Source: Thermolongibacillus altinsuensis (GTDB lineage: Bacteria; Bacillota; Bacilli; Bacillales; Anoxybacillaceae). Taken from it: DNA of 64,000 bases. Position 1 is the first letter of the stretch. Each line of letters opens with the position of its first letter. The position numbers and the translations under genes are program-made. The stretch spans positions 186,001 to 250,000 of the forward strand of contig NZ_SLUL01000004.1 of assembly GCF_004341205.1 (NCBI RefSeq), in the 5' to 3' direction. Below the pieces are notes generated by a model, which saw only the letters and a list, made by a program, of their open reading frames with translations, made no database searches and was not told where the DNA came from. Below are positions 51,784 through 61,504 of this stretch, one piece after another.

Positions 51784-52644
51784 TTAATGCCGATCGATAA
51801 TGTGAAAAAATTTGTATTGAATACTCGGAGTATACGCGGTTGAATCTTCGTACGACCAATATCTCATTCGACTATTGGATGTATGAGCATTGACCAGCGG
51901 CATCCCTTTTCGATCCTTCGCCACCACAATCGTTGTATGATCAAAACGCCCATCTCCTTGAAAATCATAACAAATGACATCGCCAAGAAACAACTCGTCT
52001 GGAGATTTTTTTTCAATGGTTTGTATTCCTGTTCGCGAACCGCTCAAATGCCAGCGAAACGAATGAGCAACTGCCCAGCTATGGCTCCATTGATTGTTTT
52101 TCATCCACCATCCTTTGATCCGGTTGGGATAGCCAGTCATTGGAATGCCGCCCGCATATAAACATTGAGAAATGAAATTGGTGCAATCGACCGCAAATTT
52201 TTTGAATGCCGGATTGTAATCATTCCACCACGTTTCCGCATAACGAACAGCAGCTAGACGGTCATATTGATAGCGGACCGGCTCGCCGATTTCTCTTTCA
52301 TTATTTTTCGTCGGCACATTCATCTCCATATTCGCAGAAACAACCTCATCCTTTACAAGCTCTCCGTTTTCAAATAAAGCTTGGCGCATTTCGATTTCCT
52401 CTTCAACGTACATCCAGCCGCTTTGCCGAATAAAAAATTCATAATGAACCACATAGTCAACAACCGTTTGCTGATGGATTTTCTTCTTTTGAATAATGTT
52501 TCCTTTCGCCTGACACTTGACGATTTCCGCATCCCGCTTTTTTAGCAATTGCTTTTTTCTTTCAAGCATCCAATCCTCTTTTTTTACATCGTAAACGAAA
52601 GAACGAACCCGATCATGTAATATTTTTTGCAAAACTTTTCTCAC
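51784..52644 (-). CDS. yhbB: amidase-domain protein YhbB
   Basis: A protein of about 286 residues. The N-terminal 120 residues are charged. The C-terminal Amidase_6-type domain (about 125-286) has catalytic-like Cys in FAVDCTNFISQCLYAGG, the RIKGWWMKN segment and His in GRFDHTTIVVAKD. Such domains resemble NlpC/CHAP peptidases and are predicted wall amidases. No signal peptide is evident, so its place of action is unclear. GTG 52644 is taken (GTGGTG six bases upstream); GTG 52656 is possible. Confidence 0.82.
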   Translation of the reverse strand: MRKVLQKILHDRVRSFVYDVKKEDWMLERKKQLLKKRDAEIVKCQAKGNIIQKKKIHQQTVVDYVVHYEFFIRQSGWMYVEEEIEMRQALFENGELVKDEVVSANMEMNVPTKNNEREIGEPVRYQYDRLAAVRYAETWWNDYNPAFKKFAVDCTNFISQCLYAGGIPMTGYPNRIKGWWMKNNQWSHSWAVAHSFRWHLSGSRTGIQTIEKKSPDELFLGDVICYDFQGDGRFDHTTIVVAKDRKGMPLVNAHTSNSRMRYWSYEDSTAYTPSIQYKFFHIIDRH

Positions 52645-52706
52645 AACGTTCACCACTTTTTTCTTTTTTACTACTTTACTACCTTATGTGATGAACGAAG
52701 GAAAAA

Positions 52707-53846
52707 CTACTTGATCTCTTGAAGCATATGGATTCCTTTTTCAATTTCTTTGATGACTTCTTCATCCTTCTCTTCTTGCTTTGCCTTTTTCAATTCATCG
52801 ATGACGCGCTTATTTCCGATTTTCCCTAAAGCCCAAGCAGCTGTTCCGCGAATGACTGGACGCGGATCTTCTTTTAATAGCTTCAATAAATCATCAATCG
52901 CCGTTTCATCTTTATAATGGGCCAATGCTAAAATGGCATTTCGCTGAATCGGCTTTTTGCCTCGCCATGCTCCTGAAAGATGCCCAAATTTTTCTTTAAA
53001 CTCACGATTGCTCAAATGAAGCAAAGGTTTTAACTTCGGCTTCGCAATCTCTGGATCTGGTTCCATTTCCGGATGAAGATGAAAGTCTTTCCCTTTGTTT
53101 TTTGGGCAAACGAGCTGACATGTATCGCATCCATAAAGACGGTTTCCAATTTTTTCACGAAATTCATCCGCAATAAATCCTTTTGTTTGCGTTAAAAAAG
53201 CAATACAGCGTTGGGCATTCAGTTGCCCTCCTTGCACAAGCGCACCCGTCGGACACATTTCTACACATTTATTGCACGTCCCGCATTGATCCTCGATCGG
53301 AGTATCAGGCGGAAACGGGATATTCGTGATCATTTCCCCTAAATATACATAAGAGCCAAACTCAGGTGTAATAATGGAACAGTTTTTTCCGCTCCACCCG
53401 ATTCCAGCCCGTTCGGCCACCGCTCGATCGACCAATTCGCCTGTATCCACCATGGATTTCAGTTTCGCATTCGGAACTCTTTCTAAAATAAACTGTTCCA
53501 GTTTTTCTAAACAATCGCGCAAGATACGGTGATAATCTTGTCCCCAAGAAGCGCGGCAAAAAATCCCTCTTCTTTCTTCTCTCGTGCTTCTTGGCGCATT
53601 TTTCATTTTGGATGGATAAGCAAGAGCGATCGCAATAATCGAACGAGCATGAGGCAAAAGGAGCGAAGGGTTTGTCCGCTTCTCAATATCAGGCTCTTCA
53701 AAACCCGATTGATATCCTAACTGTTGTTGCTGATAAAGCCGCTCTTTTAATTCTGTAAAAGGATCCGCGCTCGCAAATCCGATTTTATCAATTCCGATCG
53801 TTCGGCTATATTCAATAATTTCTTTTTTTAGTGCGGCTACATCCAT
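52707..53846 (-). CDS. queG: epoxyqueuosine reductase QueG
   Basis: A 379-residue cobalamin- and Fe-S-dependent enzyme: catalytic Asp134 in MVDTGELVDRAVAERAG, two 4Fe-4S clusters (Cys188/191/194/198 in CGTCNKCVEMC and Cys214/240/243/247 in CDTCQLVCP region), and C-terminal HEAT-like repeats (about 300-379). It makes the last step of queuosine synthesis on tRNA. ATG 53846 follows AAAGGAGG; the longer frame upstream has no support. Confidence 0.94.
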   Translation of the reverse strand: MDVAALKKEIIEYSRTIGIDKIGFASADPFTELKERLYQQQQLGYQSGFEEPDIEKRTNPSLLLPHARSIIAIALAYPSKMKNAPRSTREERRGIFCRASWGQDYHRILRDCLEKLEQFILERVPNAKLKSMVDTGELVDRAVAERAGIGWSGKNCSIITPEFGSYVYLGEMITNIPFPPDTPIEDQCGTCNKCVEMCPTGALVQGGQLNAQRCIAFLTQTKGFIADEFREKIGNRLYGCDTCQLVCPKNKGKDFHLHPEMEPDPEIAKPKLKPLLHLSNREFKEKFGHLSGAWRGKKPIQRNAILALAHYKDETAIDDLLKLLKEDPRPVIRGTAAWALGKIGNKRVIDELKKAKQEEKDEEVIKEIEKGIHMLQEIK

Positions 53847-53922
53847 CGTCCATCCCTCCTTTCGAAATGAGAATCCACTTGTGATAAAATTAAAAAAAAC
53901 AAAAAAATAAGGAGTGGAAAAT

Positions 53923-54585
53923 ATGTTGACTCTTTCTAACGAATTAAAAGAGAAGATCCCTACATTTAAAGTTGGAGTCATTACATACAAAGATATTATA
54001 GTCGGTCCATCGCCAAAAATGCTAAAGGGAAAACTTCATCAATTTCAAGAGTTGACTTACTTTGACTTGCAGGAAACATCGGTAACCGAATTAGAAGAAA
54101 TTAAAGAATGGCGATCTGTTTTTAAACAAGTAGGCACAGACCCAAACAGATATCGCCCTTCTTCCGAAAGTTTACTTCGACGCGTTCAAAAACAAAGCTT
54201 TATTCCATCGATTCATTCTGCTGCGGATGTGAATAACTTTTTTTCTTTATATTATAAACTCCCGATCGGCATTTATGACCTAGACCGCGTGTCTGGAAAC
54301 ATTTCATTGACAATCGGTTCCTCATCGGATGAGTATATCGGAATTAATGAGCGAACCATGAATTTTGAAAACAAACTCGTAACCAAAGATGAGCTTGGCG
54401 CATTTGGAAGTCCGATTGTTGACTCAAAACGAACAATGGTAACAACCGAAACAAAAAACGCGATACAAGTGGTCTATCTATGCCCATCGATGGATCGAAA
54501 CCAATCTGAACAAATCGTGGATGCGATTCAAAAGATGTTCATTCAAATTCACGGCGGAACCGCAAATGCGGAAGTAATCGAATAA
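53923..54585 (+). CDS. B3/4 (phenylalanyl-tRNA synthetase beta-like) domain protein
   Basis: A 220-residue stand-alone B3/4-domain protein: WRSVFKQVGTDPNRYRPSSESLLRRVQK and HSAADVNNFFSLYYKLPIGIYDLDRVSG are family hallmarks, with GEIGAFGSPI-like DELGAFGSPIVDSKRT further on. Such proteins resemble the tRNA-editing part of PheT, but their substrate is unknown. AAGGAG precedes ATG 53923 by eight to ten bases. It is divergent from queG. Confidence 0.85.
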   Translation: MLTLSNELKEKIPTFKVGVITYKDIIVGPSPKMLKGKLHQFQELTYFDLQETSVTELEEIKEWRSVFKQVGTDPNRYRPSSESLLRRVQKQSFIPSIHSAADVNNFFSLYYKLPIGIYDLDRVSGNISLTIGSSSDEYIGINERTMNFENKLVTKDELGAFGSPIVDSKRTMVTTETKNAIQVVYLCPSMDRNQSEQIVDAIQKMFIQIHGGTANAEVIE

Positions 54586-54600
54586 ACAAAATAAACAAAA

Positions 54601-54641
54601 AACGGGGATTGTGCACAAAACAAAAAACGCAATGCCCCGTT
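54601..54641 (-). terminator. terminator downstream of tRNA-Gly
   Basis: AACGGGGATTG pairs with CAATGCCCCGTT (one bulge). The reverse strand then reads TTTTTTG. It follows the tRNA-Gly gene on the reverse strand. Confidence 0.6.
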
Positions 54642-54680
54642 TGCCCAAGAAACGAAACACTGCGTTGTCCCCGTATGTAA

Positions 54681-54754
54681 TGGAGCGGGTGATGGGAATC
54701 GAACCCACGACATCAGCTTGGAAGGCTGAGGTTTTACCACTAAACTACACCCGC
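54681..54754 (-). tRNA. tRNA-Gly (anticodon TCC)
   Basis: The reverse strand folds as a full cloverleaf: acceptor GCGGGTG / CACCCGC, D-arm with TAGTTTAGTGGTAAAAC, anticodon loop CTTCCAA (TCC), T-arm GTGGGTTCGATTCCCAT, and encoded 3' CCA (54681-54683). It is the only intact copy; two extra 5' halves lie immediately upstream of it. Confidence 0.96.
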
Positions 54755-55087
54755 ACGTTATTCGGTTTTATAACCATCATTTTCATTTACGCACCTGTCA
54801 TGCCTCTTCCTCTGCCAGCTTACTCAAAGCAGCCGGATGCGTCGAGGCAACTCGTAGCCTATTCATGGCAGGTTCGCTCGTGGCTGAGGTTTTACCACTA
54901 AACTACACCCGCACGTTATTCGGTTTTATAACCATCATTTTCATTTACGCACCTGTCATGCCTCTTCCTCTTCCAGCTTACTCGAAGCAGCTGGATGCGT
55001 CGAGGCAACTCGTAGCCTATTCATGGCAGGTTCGCTCGTGGCTGAGGTTTTACCACTAAACTACACCCGCACGTTATTCGGTTTTAT
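54724..55087 (-). repeat. 158-bp tandem array carrying tRNA-Gly 5' halves
   Basis: The unit 54724-54881 is repeated at 54882-55039 (three differences in 158). A third partial copy runs 55040-55087 (48 bp, identical). The 48-bp core contains the first 31 bases of tRNA-Gly plus 17 bases upstream of it. The two spacers (54772-54881, 54930-55039) contain no gene I can support; forward-strand open frames across them are translations of tRNA sequence. This and the terminator at 55139 fill the gap up to the lipoprotein gene. Confidence 0.9.
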
Positions 55088-55138
55088 TGTCATTGAACGC
55101 GGAAAAAGTAGAATTTTGTCGAATGAACATTTAAAATA

Positions 55139-55161
55139 AAAAACAGGATCAAACCTGTTTT
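55139..55161. terminator. small terminator-like hairpin
   Basis: AAACAGG / CCTGTTT stem with loop ATCAAA, flanked by A and T runs. It lies between the lipoprotein gene (55267) and the tRNA array and probably ends the lipoprotein transcript or insulates the tRNA. Confidence 0.5.
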
Positions 55162-55266
55162 TAATGTCATTCCCTTACTGACACTAAAGATTATATAGTT
55201 AGTCTCATTTTGAGTCAATACTTTTTTATTTTTTTATTTTTTATAGTCTGTAATACCTACATTCTT

Positions 55267-55749
55267 TTATAGTGAAAAATTCGTATTTGGTATTTTACTT
55301 TTATCGCTCCAATCATGATCTACTAACCATTTTTCATCACTGTTAATCAACGTAATTTGACCTGTTTTATGAACGGAGTGTACTTCATTTCCATTTTGAT
55401 CTTTCAACAGAATCGTTACGTTGTAGTCATACATGACTCTGTTTTTTTCTTTCTTTTTCTCTTCAAGAGAAATGTCTTTTACTTCTATATTCACTTTCAA
55501 ATCTTTTGCTACATCTTGTGCCATGTATCCTTCACGATTGGTCCTAAATCGTTTCAATTGTTCAGGAGTGAGATATTTCTCCGCATTTTTCGCAATATCC
55601 GGGATGTTTTCATAGTCGTCTATTTGGTACTTGGCTGTAATGAATTGCTTCGCAACTTCTTTGGGTTCATCTTCTTGAGATTGACTACAACCGTATACTC
55701 CTATTAAAAGGAAGCTGATAATGGTTAGAAAGGAAATCATTTTTTTCAT
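55267..55749 (-). CDS. small lipoprotein of unknown function
   Basis: A protein of about 160 residues with a lipoprotein signal (KKMISFLTIISFLLIGVYGC, lipobox near residue 21) and a soluble domain with alternating strands (VNIEVKDISLEEKKKEKNRVMYDYNVTILLKDQNGNEVHSV), suggestive of an NTF2-like or DUF4878-type fold. AAGGGG lies nine bases before ATG 55749. It is monocistronic; no partner is evident. Confidence 0.75.
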   Translation of the reverse strand: MKKMISFLTIISFLLIGVYGCSQSQEDEPKEVAKQFITAKYQIDDYENIPDIAKNAEKYLTPEQLKRFRTNREGYMAQDVAKDLKVNIEVKDISLEEKKKEKNRVMYDYNVTILLKDQNGNEVHSVHKTGQITLINSDEKWLVDHDWSDKSKIPNTNFSL

Positions 55750-55910
55750 GTTGATCAACCCCTTAATTTTTATAATATTCAGTTTTTATTATACAATAAA
55801 ATCTATATTTAGAAAAATGTCCCCAGAGAATCCCCTACAAAATCCCCATTATTTTGCAATACCAAGCAATAGGATCCCAACCCCCAAATAAAAAACCGAT
55901 ACCTCAACCG

Positions 55911-55971
55911 ATGAACCTCTCCCACCTACACTTCGCTTAGAGGCGGTAGACTTCTCGGTGAACATGTTAAA
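55911..55971 (-). repeat. orphan IS605/omegaRNA-like hairpin repeat, copy 2
   Basis: A second copy of the 61-base element at 25060-25120, same orientation. On the reverse strand it starts TTTAACATGTTCACCGAGAA and ends GTAGGTGGGAGAGGTTCAT. No transposase is nearby. The sequence next to the GGTTCAT end differs completely between the copies, as expected for two independent insertions. Confidence 0.5.
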
Positions 55972-56021
55972 AATAACCAGTTCATGTATATATCAGTTGC
56001 GATCCTGATTCGATCATATCT

Positions 56022-56579
56022 TTATTCCGTTAAGGAAAAACCAAGATAAATCGCTGTCCCCCACATAACGATAGCCAAGATCTTATTAAGAACCACCATC
56101 AAACGCCCGGACTGATCTAAATGCCCTGTTATTCTTCCCACCAAAGCTAACCCTGTAAACCACAGCCAAGAAACAACAATACATGCTGCTGTGAATGCTA
56201 TTTTCTCCATTCCAGCATACCGCAATGAACTTGTTCCGATTACGCCTACGGTGTCCATGATTGCATGAGGATTGAGTAATGAAACAGAATCAGCAAAAGC
56301 CATTTGTTTTTTCGGTGTAAAGATTTCAGCGGATTCACCATTTCGATTAGGTTTACTCTTCCAAGTGATCCACCCCATATATATTAAAAATAAAATCCCC
56401 ACACCCATAAGCACTGTCTTGAACCAATAAGACTCCCATACGATGACAGACACTCCTAATACAGCTAACAAAATCAAAAAAGTATCACATATCGAAGCGG
56501 TAATAACGGCTGGTAATGCTTTGGCCAATCTCCCTTGAACTGCGCCTTGGTTAAAAACAAATACATTTTGTACTCCCAA
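56022..56579 (-). CDS. LysE/ArgO family exporter with a frameshift at the start
   Basis: A LysE-type amino acid exporter with five to six TM helices (GVQNVFVFNQGA, then SLLNPHAIMDTVGVIG). The frame from TTG 56579 lacks the usual N-terminus, but it stays open upstream and encodes the missing part (DGAIVHGFVLAFGLILPL) up to 56630. A good AGGAG and ATG at 56632 lie one base out of frame with it. A one-base deletion after the start codon would explain this. Either the gene is disabled, or it starts inside, or the sequence has an error. Confidence 0.7.
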   Translation of the reverse strand: MGVQNVFVFNQGAVQGRLAKALPAVITASICDTFLILLAVLGVSVIVWESYWFKTVLMGVGILFLIYMGWITWKSKPNRNGESAEIFTPKKQMAFADSVSLLNPHAIMDTVGVIGTSSLRYAGMEKIAFTAACIVVSWLWFTGLALVGRITGHLDQSGRLMVVLNKILAIVMWGTAIYLGFSLTE

Positions 56580-56789
56580 TGGTAGAATTAAACCAAAAGC
56601 AAGAACAAAACCATGAACAATTGCACCATCATATCGGCTCTCCTTTTTTATTGCTAAATGTTAATTTTTTACTTGACAGTATATCATTCTTCCAGTTTAT
56701 TTGCTATAAATGTCTTAAGAGAAACTTTAGAAAATTTAGTATAAAATCATACAACATTTCATGAACGGATTGGAATTGAGGGGATGATT

Positions 56790-57539
56790 TTGGAGACATC
56801 ATTTTTCTTGTTGACACTGATCGGCATTTTATCTTCTTTTGTAGGAACATTAGCTGGCGGTGCGGGATTGATTACGTTACCTGCTATGATGCTAGTAGGA
56901 ATTCCTATTCAAACCGGGATTGCAACGAATAAATTTTCTACTGGTTTTGCCTCGTTAACAAGCATATCGTATTTATTGAAAAATAAGGAATTGGATGTAA
57001 AAACCATCATCAGCACCATATTCCTTTCATTTATCGGCGGCGTGATTGGAGCGAGTGTTACTTCAAGTATCAGTGAAAAAACGATGAATTCAGTTGCTCT
57101 TGTATTGCTGATCTTTGCGCTGTTTGTCTCATTAAAAAATAAACAATGGGTCTCTTCTGTTCAAGTTCAAAAGAAAAAGCCAAACATGATCAGCAAATGT
57201 TTGTCGTTCTTGATCGCTGTATACGACGGAGGATTCGGACCTGGGTCCTCTACGTTTGCGATTTTGCATTATATGAGTCAACAACATACATATATAAAAG
57301 CAGTGCAGCTGACGAGAGTTTTCATTTTCGGAAGCTGCTTAGGAGCTTTTATTGTCTATTATCAAACCGGTTTTGTCCAATGGCACTATGCGATTGCGAT
57401 GGCGATTGGTTCCTCACTCGGCTCGCAGATTGGATTGCTTGCGTTGCCACGCATCCCTTTAAAAGTTGCCCAATTGATGCTTGTTTCGATTATTGTTCTA
57501 TTAATAGGTGAAATGCTTTATAAGCTTGCATCATCATAA
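56790..57539 (+). CDS. TauE/SafE family membrane protein
   Basis: A protein of about 249 residues with eight hydrophobic segments and TauE motifs GILSSFVGTLAGGAGLITLPAMML and YDGGFGPGSSTFAIL. It is a putative anion or organosulfonate exporter, distant from the yrkJ-type copy at 38.8 kb. TTG 56790 is six bases after GAGGGG; ATG 56784 abuts the same site. It is divergent from the LysE gene. Confidence 0.82.
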   Translation: METSFFLLTLIGILSSFVGTLAGGAGLITLPAMMLVGIPIQTGIATNKFSTGFASLTSISYLLKNKELDVKTIISTIFLSFIGGVIGASVTSSISEKTMNSVALVLLIFALFVSLKNKQWVSSVQVQKKKPNMISKCLSFLIAVYDGGFGPGSSTFAILHYMSQQHTYIKAVQLTRVFIFGSCLGAFIVYYQTGFVQWHYAIAMAIGSSLGSQIGLLALPRIPLKVAQLMLVSIIVLLIGEMLYKLASS

Positions 57540-57557
57540 GTCTATTCACAGTAAAGC

Positions 57558-57583
57558 ACCCCGCTGTTGATCGTTAGCGGGGT
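57558..57583. terminator. terminator after the TauE-like gene
   Basis: ACCCCGCT / AGCGGGGT stem, 10-base loop, T-rich downstream flank. Confidence 0.7.
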
Positions 57584-57606
57584 TGCTGTTATTGTGGTCT
57601 ATTCCA

Positions 57607-58455
57607 TTATGGAGTTAATTTTAAATCAGCCCAATGTGGATGTGCTTCAAGTCTACGTTCCATATCACGGAACGCTTTGAGTGAACGGCTTAGCTTACTG
57701 TAAGCATCGCCGCCTTCACTCCAGCCTTGGTAGCCAATCATTCCGTTATAACCCATCTTTTTTAACTGCCCAAGTAACGCAAAATTATCTAACTCCCCGG
57801 AGTCCAAAGGCTCGATTGTTGCCACTCCGCCAAAACCGTGTGGATTGCGGCGGCTGCCAGAAATGTTCACTTGTTTCAAGTAAGGGGATACCGCTTGAAG
57901 CGTAGCCGATAGATTGGTTCCATCCACTGCGTACCAATGGTAGCCGCAAAACACAATGCCGAGATTAGGATGATTGAGACGCTTGCAAAGTCTCACTGCA
58001 TCTTCATGGCGTTCAATCCAGAATGATAGGTGTGTGTAAAGCAAGATATTAATGTTTCTTCGCTCGGCAATCTTCAGTGCTTGTTCCAGCCACTTCACTG
58101 CGATGTCGTCCCCTTTAGGGTCTGAAGGGGGGATATGATGTCCGACAGATTGAATCGCCAGCTCGACTGTGGAGCATCCCTCCATAATCTCCAACATTTT
58201 TAAAATGCCCTTATTTCTTGGGTGTTCCTCACCTAGTGAAAGATCTAATACAACGTACACGCCAGCGACGTCCAGACCATATTTCTCCTTAACGTTTTTG
58301 AGCTTTTCTACATCTCTCCACCGTTCTCCGTGCCAGACGGATAAATGTGTTGCGTCATACCCGATCTCTTTTAACATTTCACACCGAGCTTCAAAGCTAT
58401 AAATGCCCATTGAGTTATAGAAAGCAAAATCCATTGCATAAAATTTGTAAGCCAT
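57607..58455 (-). CDS. sugar phosphate isomerase/epimerase (xylose isomerase-like TIM barrel)
   Basis: A 282-residue AP-endonuclease-2/xylose isomerase-like barrel. Metal-binding positions are suggested by the His in LSVWHGERW, the Glu in STVELAIQSVG, the His in LGIVFCGYHW and the closing GYNGMIGYQGWSEGG. The substrate is unknown. It is the third gene of a group with yhfK and the LLM oxidoreductase on the same strand (32-base gap to yhfK), so it may be part of the same catabolic operon. Confidence 0.82.
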   Translation of the reverse strand: MAYKFYAMDFAFYNSMGIYSFEARCEMLKEIGYDATHLSVWHGERWRDVEKLKNVKEKYGLDVAGVYVVLDLSLGEEHPRNKGILKMLEIMEGCSTVELAIQSVGHHIPPSDPKGDDIAVKWLEQALKIAERRNINILLYTHLSFWIERHEDAVRLCKRLNHPNLGIVFCGYHWYAVDGTNLSATLQAVSPYLKQVNISGSRRNPHGFGGVATIEPLDSGELDNFALLGQLKKMGYNGMIGYQGWSEGGDAYSKLSRSLKAFRDMERRLEAHPHWADLKLTP

Positions 58456-58487
58456 ATTTCTAATTTCTCCTTTTCATTGAATGTTCC

Positions 58488-59132
58488 TTACAGCGATTTC
58501 AACGCTTCAGCAATCTCTGTATCGCCTGACATTAAATCGAATGCTTTTTTATACGTATTTGGCTCATCAAGAGACTGAACGATTGTTCTTGCTACATCTT
58601 CACGTGGAATGCTCCCGCCATTTAAGTTCTCTGCTGCAGTAACCAACCCCGTGCCTTTTTCGTTGCGCAGATAACCAGGACGAATAATCGTATAATTTAA
58701 TCCGCTATTCATTAACATGCGGTCAGCATAATGTTTGGCGACATAATAAGGCTTAAGGTTTTCCGGCCAGTTCTCACGGTTGTGGGCTTGGAATGAGCTC
58801 ACCATGATAAATCGTTTAATTCCGACTTTTTCGGCAGCTTCCATTGCTTTTACAGCACCGTCTAAATCGACAAGCAATGTTTTATCTGCTCCTGTGTGAG
58901 CTCCTGAACCAGCGGAGAATACGATTGCGTCACAACCTTTGGCTGCTTCGGCAATTTCATCGACAGCACCTTCCAGATCAGCGAGTACCGCTTCAATTCC
59001 TTTTTTCTGAAAAGCCTCCAATTGCTCTTGTTTTCGAACCATCGCACGAACGGTGTGTTGTTCATGCGCATGAAGCATGCTCACCACTTGTCGACCTACT
59101 TGCCCGTTAGCGCCAATGACCAAAACTTTCAT
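58488..59132 (-). CDS. yhfK: NAD(P)-binding atypical SDR YhfK
   Basis: A 214-residue atypical short-chain dehydrogenase: nucleotide loop VIGANGQVGRQVV near residues 5-17, FIMVSSFQAHNRENWPENLKPYYVAKHYAD and IIRPGYLRNEKGTG. The length equals that of B. subtilis YhfK. The Tyr-x-x-x-Lys pattern is seen as YYVAK. GGGAGG lies before ATG 59132; the longer frame overlaps the upstream gene. The substrate is unknown. Confidence 0.86.
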   Translation of the reverse strand: MKVLVIGANGQVGRQVVSMLHAHEQHTVRAMVRKQEQLEAFQKKGIEAVLADLEGAVDEIAEAAKGCDAIVFSAGSGAHTGADKTLLVDLDGAVKAMEAAEKVGIKRFIMVSSFQAHNRENWPENLKPYYVAKHYADRMLMNSGLNYTIIRPGYLRNEKGTGLVTAAENLNGGSIPREDVARTIVQSLDEPNTYKKAFDLMSGDTEIAEALKSL

Positions 59133-59179
59133 CCCATATCCTCCCTCTCTTATATTGATGGCTTTAAGATTGTTTCTCA

Positions 59180-60124
59180 TCATGATAAAGCCGGAAAATG
59201 CGGAAGCACAAATTCACCTAATTCTTCAATCACTTCTTCTACTGGGCGTTGGCCATATTTTAAATTGATGATGACATGGTTCACACCTATATCTTGTAAA
59301 GCTGCAAGAAATTCGATAACGAAATTTCGCCCCGCACGGAATCCAAGATGAATCGGGATTGGTGCATGATTTGGGTCTTCTGTTAAATCAATATAAAGCG
59401 ATTGGGTAAATGGCTTAAATTCCTCTGTTAACGAACGCCAATTGTCGATTAATGTTTTTTGAAATTTGATTCCGCGTGGATAGTAAATCCAACCATCACT
59501 ATGTTCAGCAATCCATTCAGGAGACTGTCCGCTGTGGCCTGTCACCATTAATGGGATGTCTGCCAATTTCGGTTTTGGTAAAATATCTGCATTTGCCAGA
59601 TGCACTCGTGTAGAGTCAATGGTCGGAAAATGCTCTTTCCATGCTTTTCTTATGACAGACACTGCTTCTCGGAATAATTCGCTCCGATCTTCTGGATTCA
59701 CAGCGAACGCTGGAAACTCGATTGGCCGGTCCCCTGTTGCGACACCGAGAATGAGTCTCTCACCAGATAATCTATCTACAGAAGCTGCAGCCTTTGCCAC
59801 ATGAAGAGGGTGGCGCAGCGTTAAAATAATGCTTCCCGTTCCTAAGGCAATCTTTTCTGTGTTGGCCGCAACATATCCTAAATACGTAAACGGATCATAC
59901 ATTTGCCCGACATCACCGAAATTAGGATCGCGTAACGGTACATCCCTCACAAATAATGAAGCGAAATTGAGTTCTTCTGCTCGTTTTGCTAACTTCATTT
60001 GCTTTTCTATATTCATCTCAGGGACGTCACCCATATATGATTCAATCGGAAAGAACAACCCTAAAGTCAGTTTGTTTTCTTGATACATGCGTGAATACCC
60101 TTTGTGATTTTTGAATTTTTCCAT
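59180..60124 (-). CDS. LLM class flavin-dependent oxidoreductase
   Basis: A luciferase-like monooxygenase of about 314 residues with the TIM-barrel landmarks LGTGSIILTLRHPLHVAKAAASVDRLSGERLILGVATGDRP and PLMVTGHSGQSPEWIAEHSDGWIYYPRG. It uses reduced flavin to oxidise an unknown substrate. ATG 60124 has AAGGAG eight bases upstream. It is first of the three-gene group with yhfK and the isomerase. No flavin reductase is adjacent. Confidence 0.87.
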   Translation of the reverse strand: MEKFKNHKGYSRMYQENKLTLGLFFPIESYMGDVPEMNIEKQMKLAKRAEELNFASLFVRDVPLRDPNFGDVGQMYDPFTYLGYVAANTEKIALGTGSIILTLRHPLHVAKAAASVDRLSGERLILGVATGDRPIEFPAFAVNPEDRSELFREAVSVIRKAWKEHFPTIDSTRVHLANADILPKPKLADIPLMVTGHSGQSPEWIAEHSDGWIYYPRGIKFQKTLIDNWRSLTEEFKPFTQSLYIDLTEDPNHAPIPIHLGFRAGRNFVIEFLAALQDIGVNHVIINLKYGQRPVEEVIEELGEFVLPHFPALS

Positions 60125-60288
60125 TGTTACCACTCCTTAATCAAAAGGTGATCTATAGCTTAATTACGTTATGCCACACCTGAAAGCTTTAATGCTCACT
60201 GAAAACCTCTTCTGGATCTAGCCGATAATACAACACTGATATGAACGATATTTATCTTTTGTAAAAAACAAATATATTAACGATTTTT

Positions 60289-61407
<1,119 letters not shown>

Positions 61408-61467
61408 TCACCTCTCTTAAACTGAAATGTTTTTTGTTACAGTTATATTTAAAAAAAAATTTATTTT

Positions 61468-61496
61468 GCACAACTAACAAAAAGTATTAGTTGTGC
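61468..61496 (-). terminator. terminator of the Rrf2 gene
   Basis: Perfect 10-bp stem GCACAACTAA / TTAGTTGTGC with 9-base loop. The reverse strand continues AAAATAAATTTTTTTTT. Confidence 0.75.
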
Positions 61497-61504
61497 CTTT
61501 AAAG

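Noticed and set aside
54611-55059. Forward-strand open frames of 64-96 codons reading MERVMGIEPTTSAWKAEVL...
   Set aside because: They are translations of the antisense of tRNA-Gly and of the 158-bp repeats; this peptide is a familiar artefact of tRNA genes.
54724-55087. A CRISPR-like array (48-bp repeats, 110-bp spacers)
   Set aside because: The spacers are near-identical to each other, only two are present, the repeat is half of a tRNA gene, and no cas gene is near.
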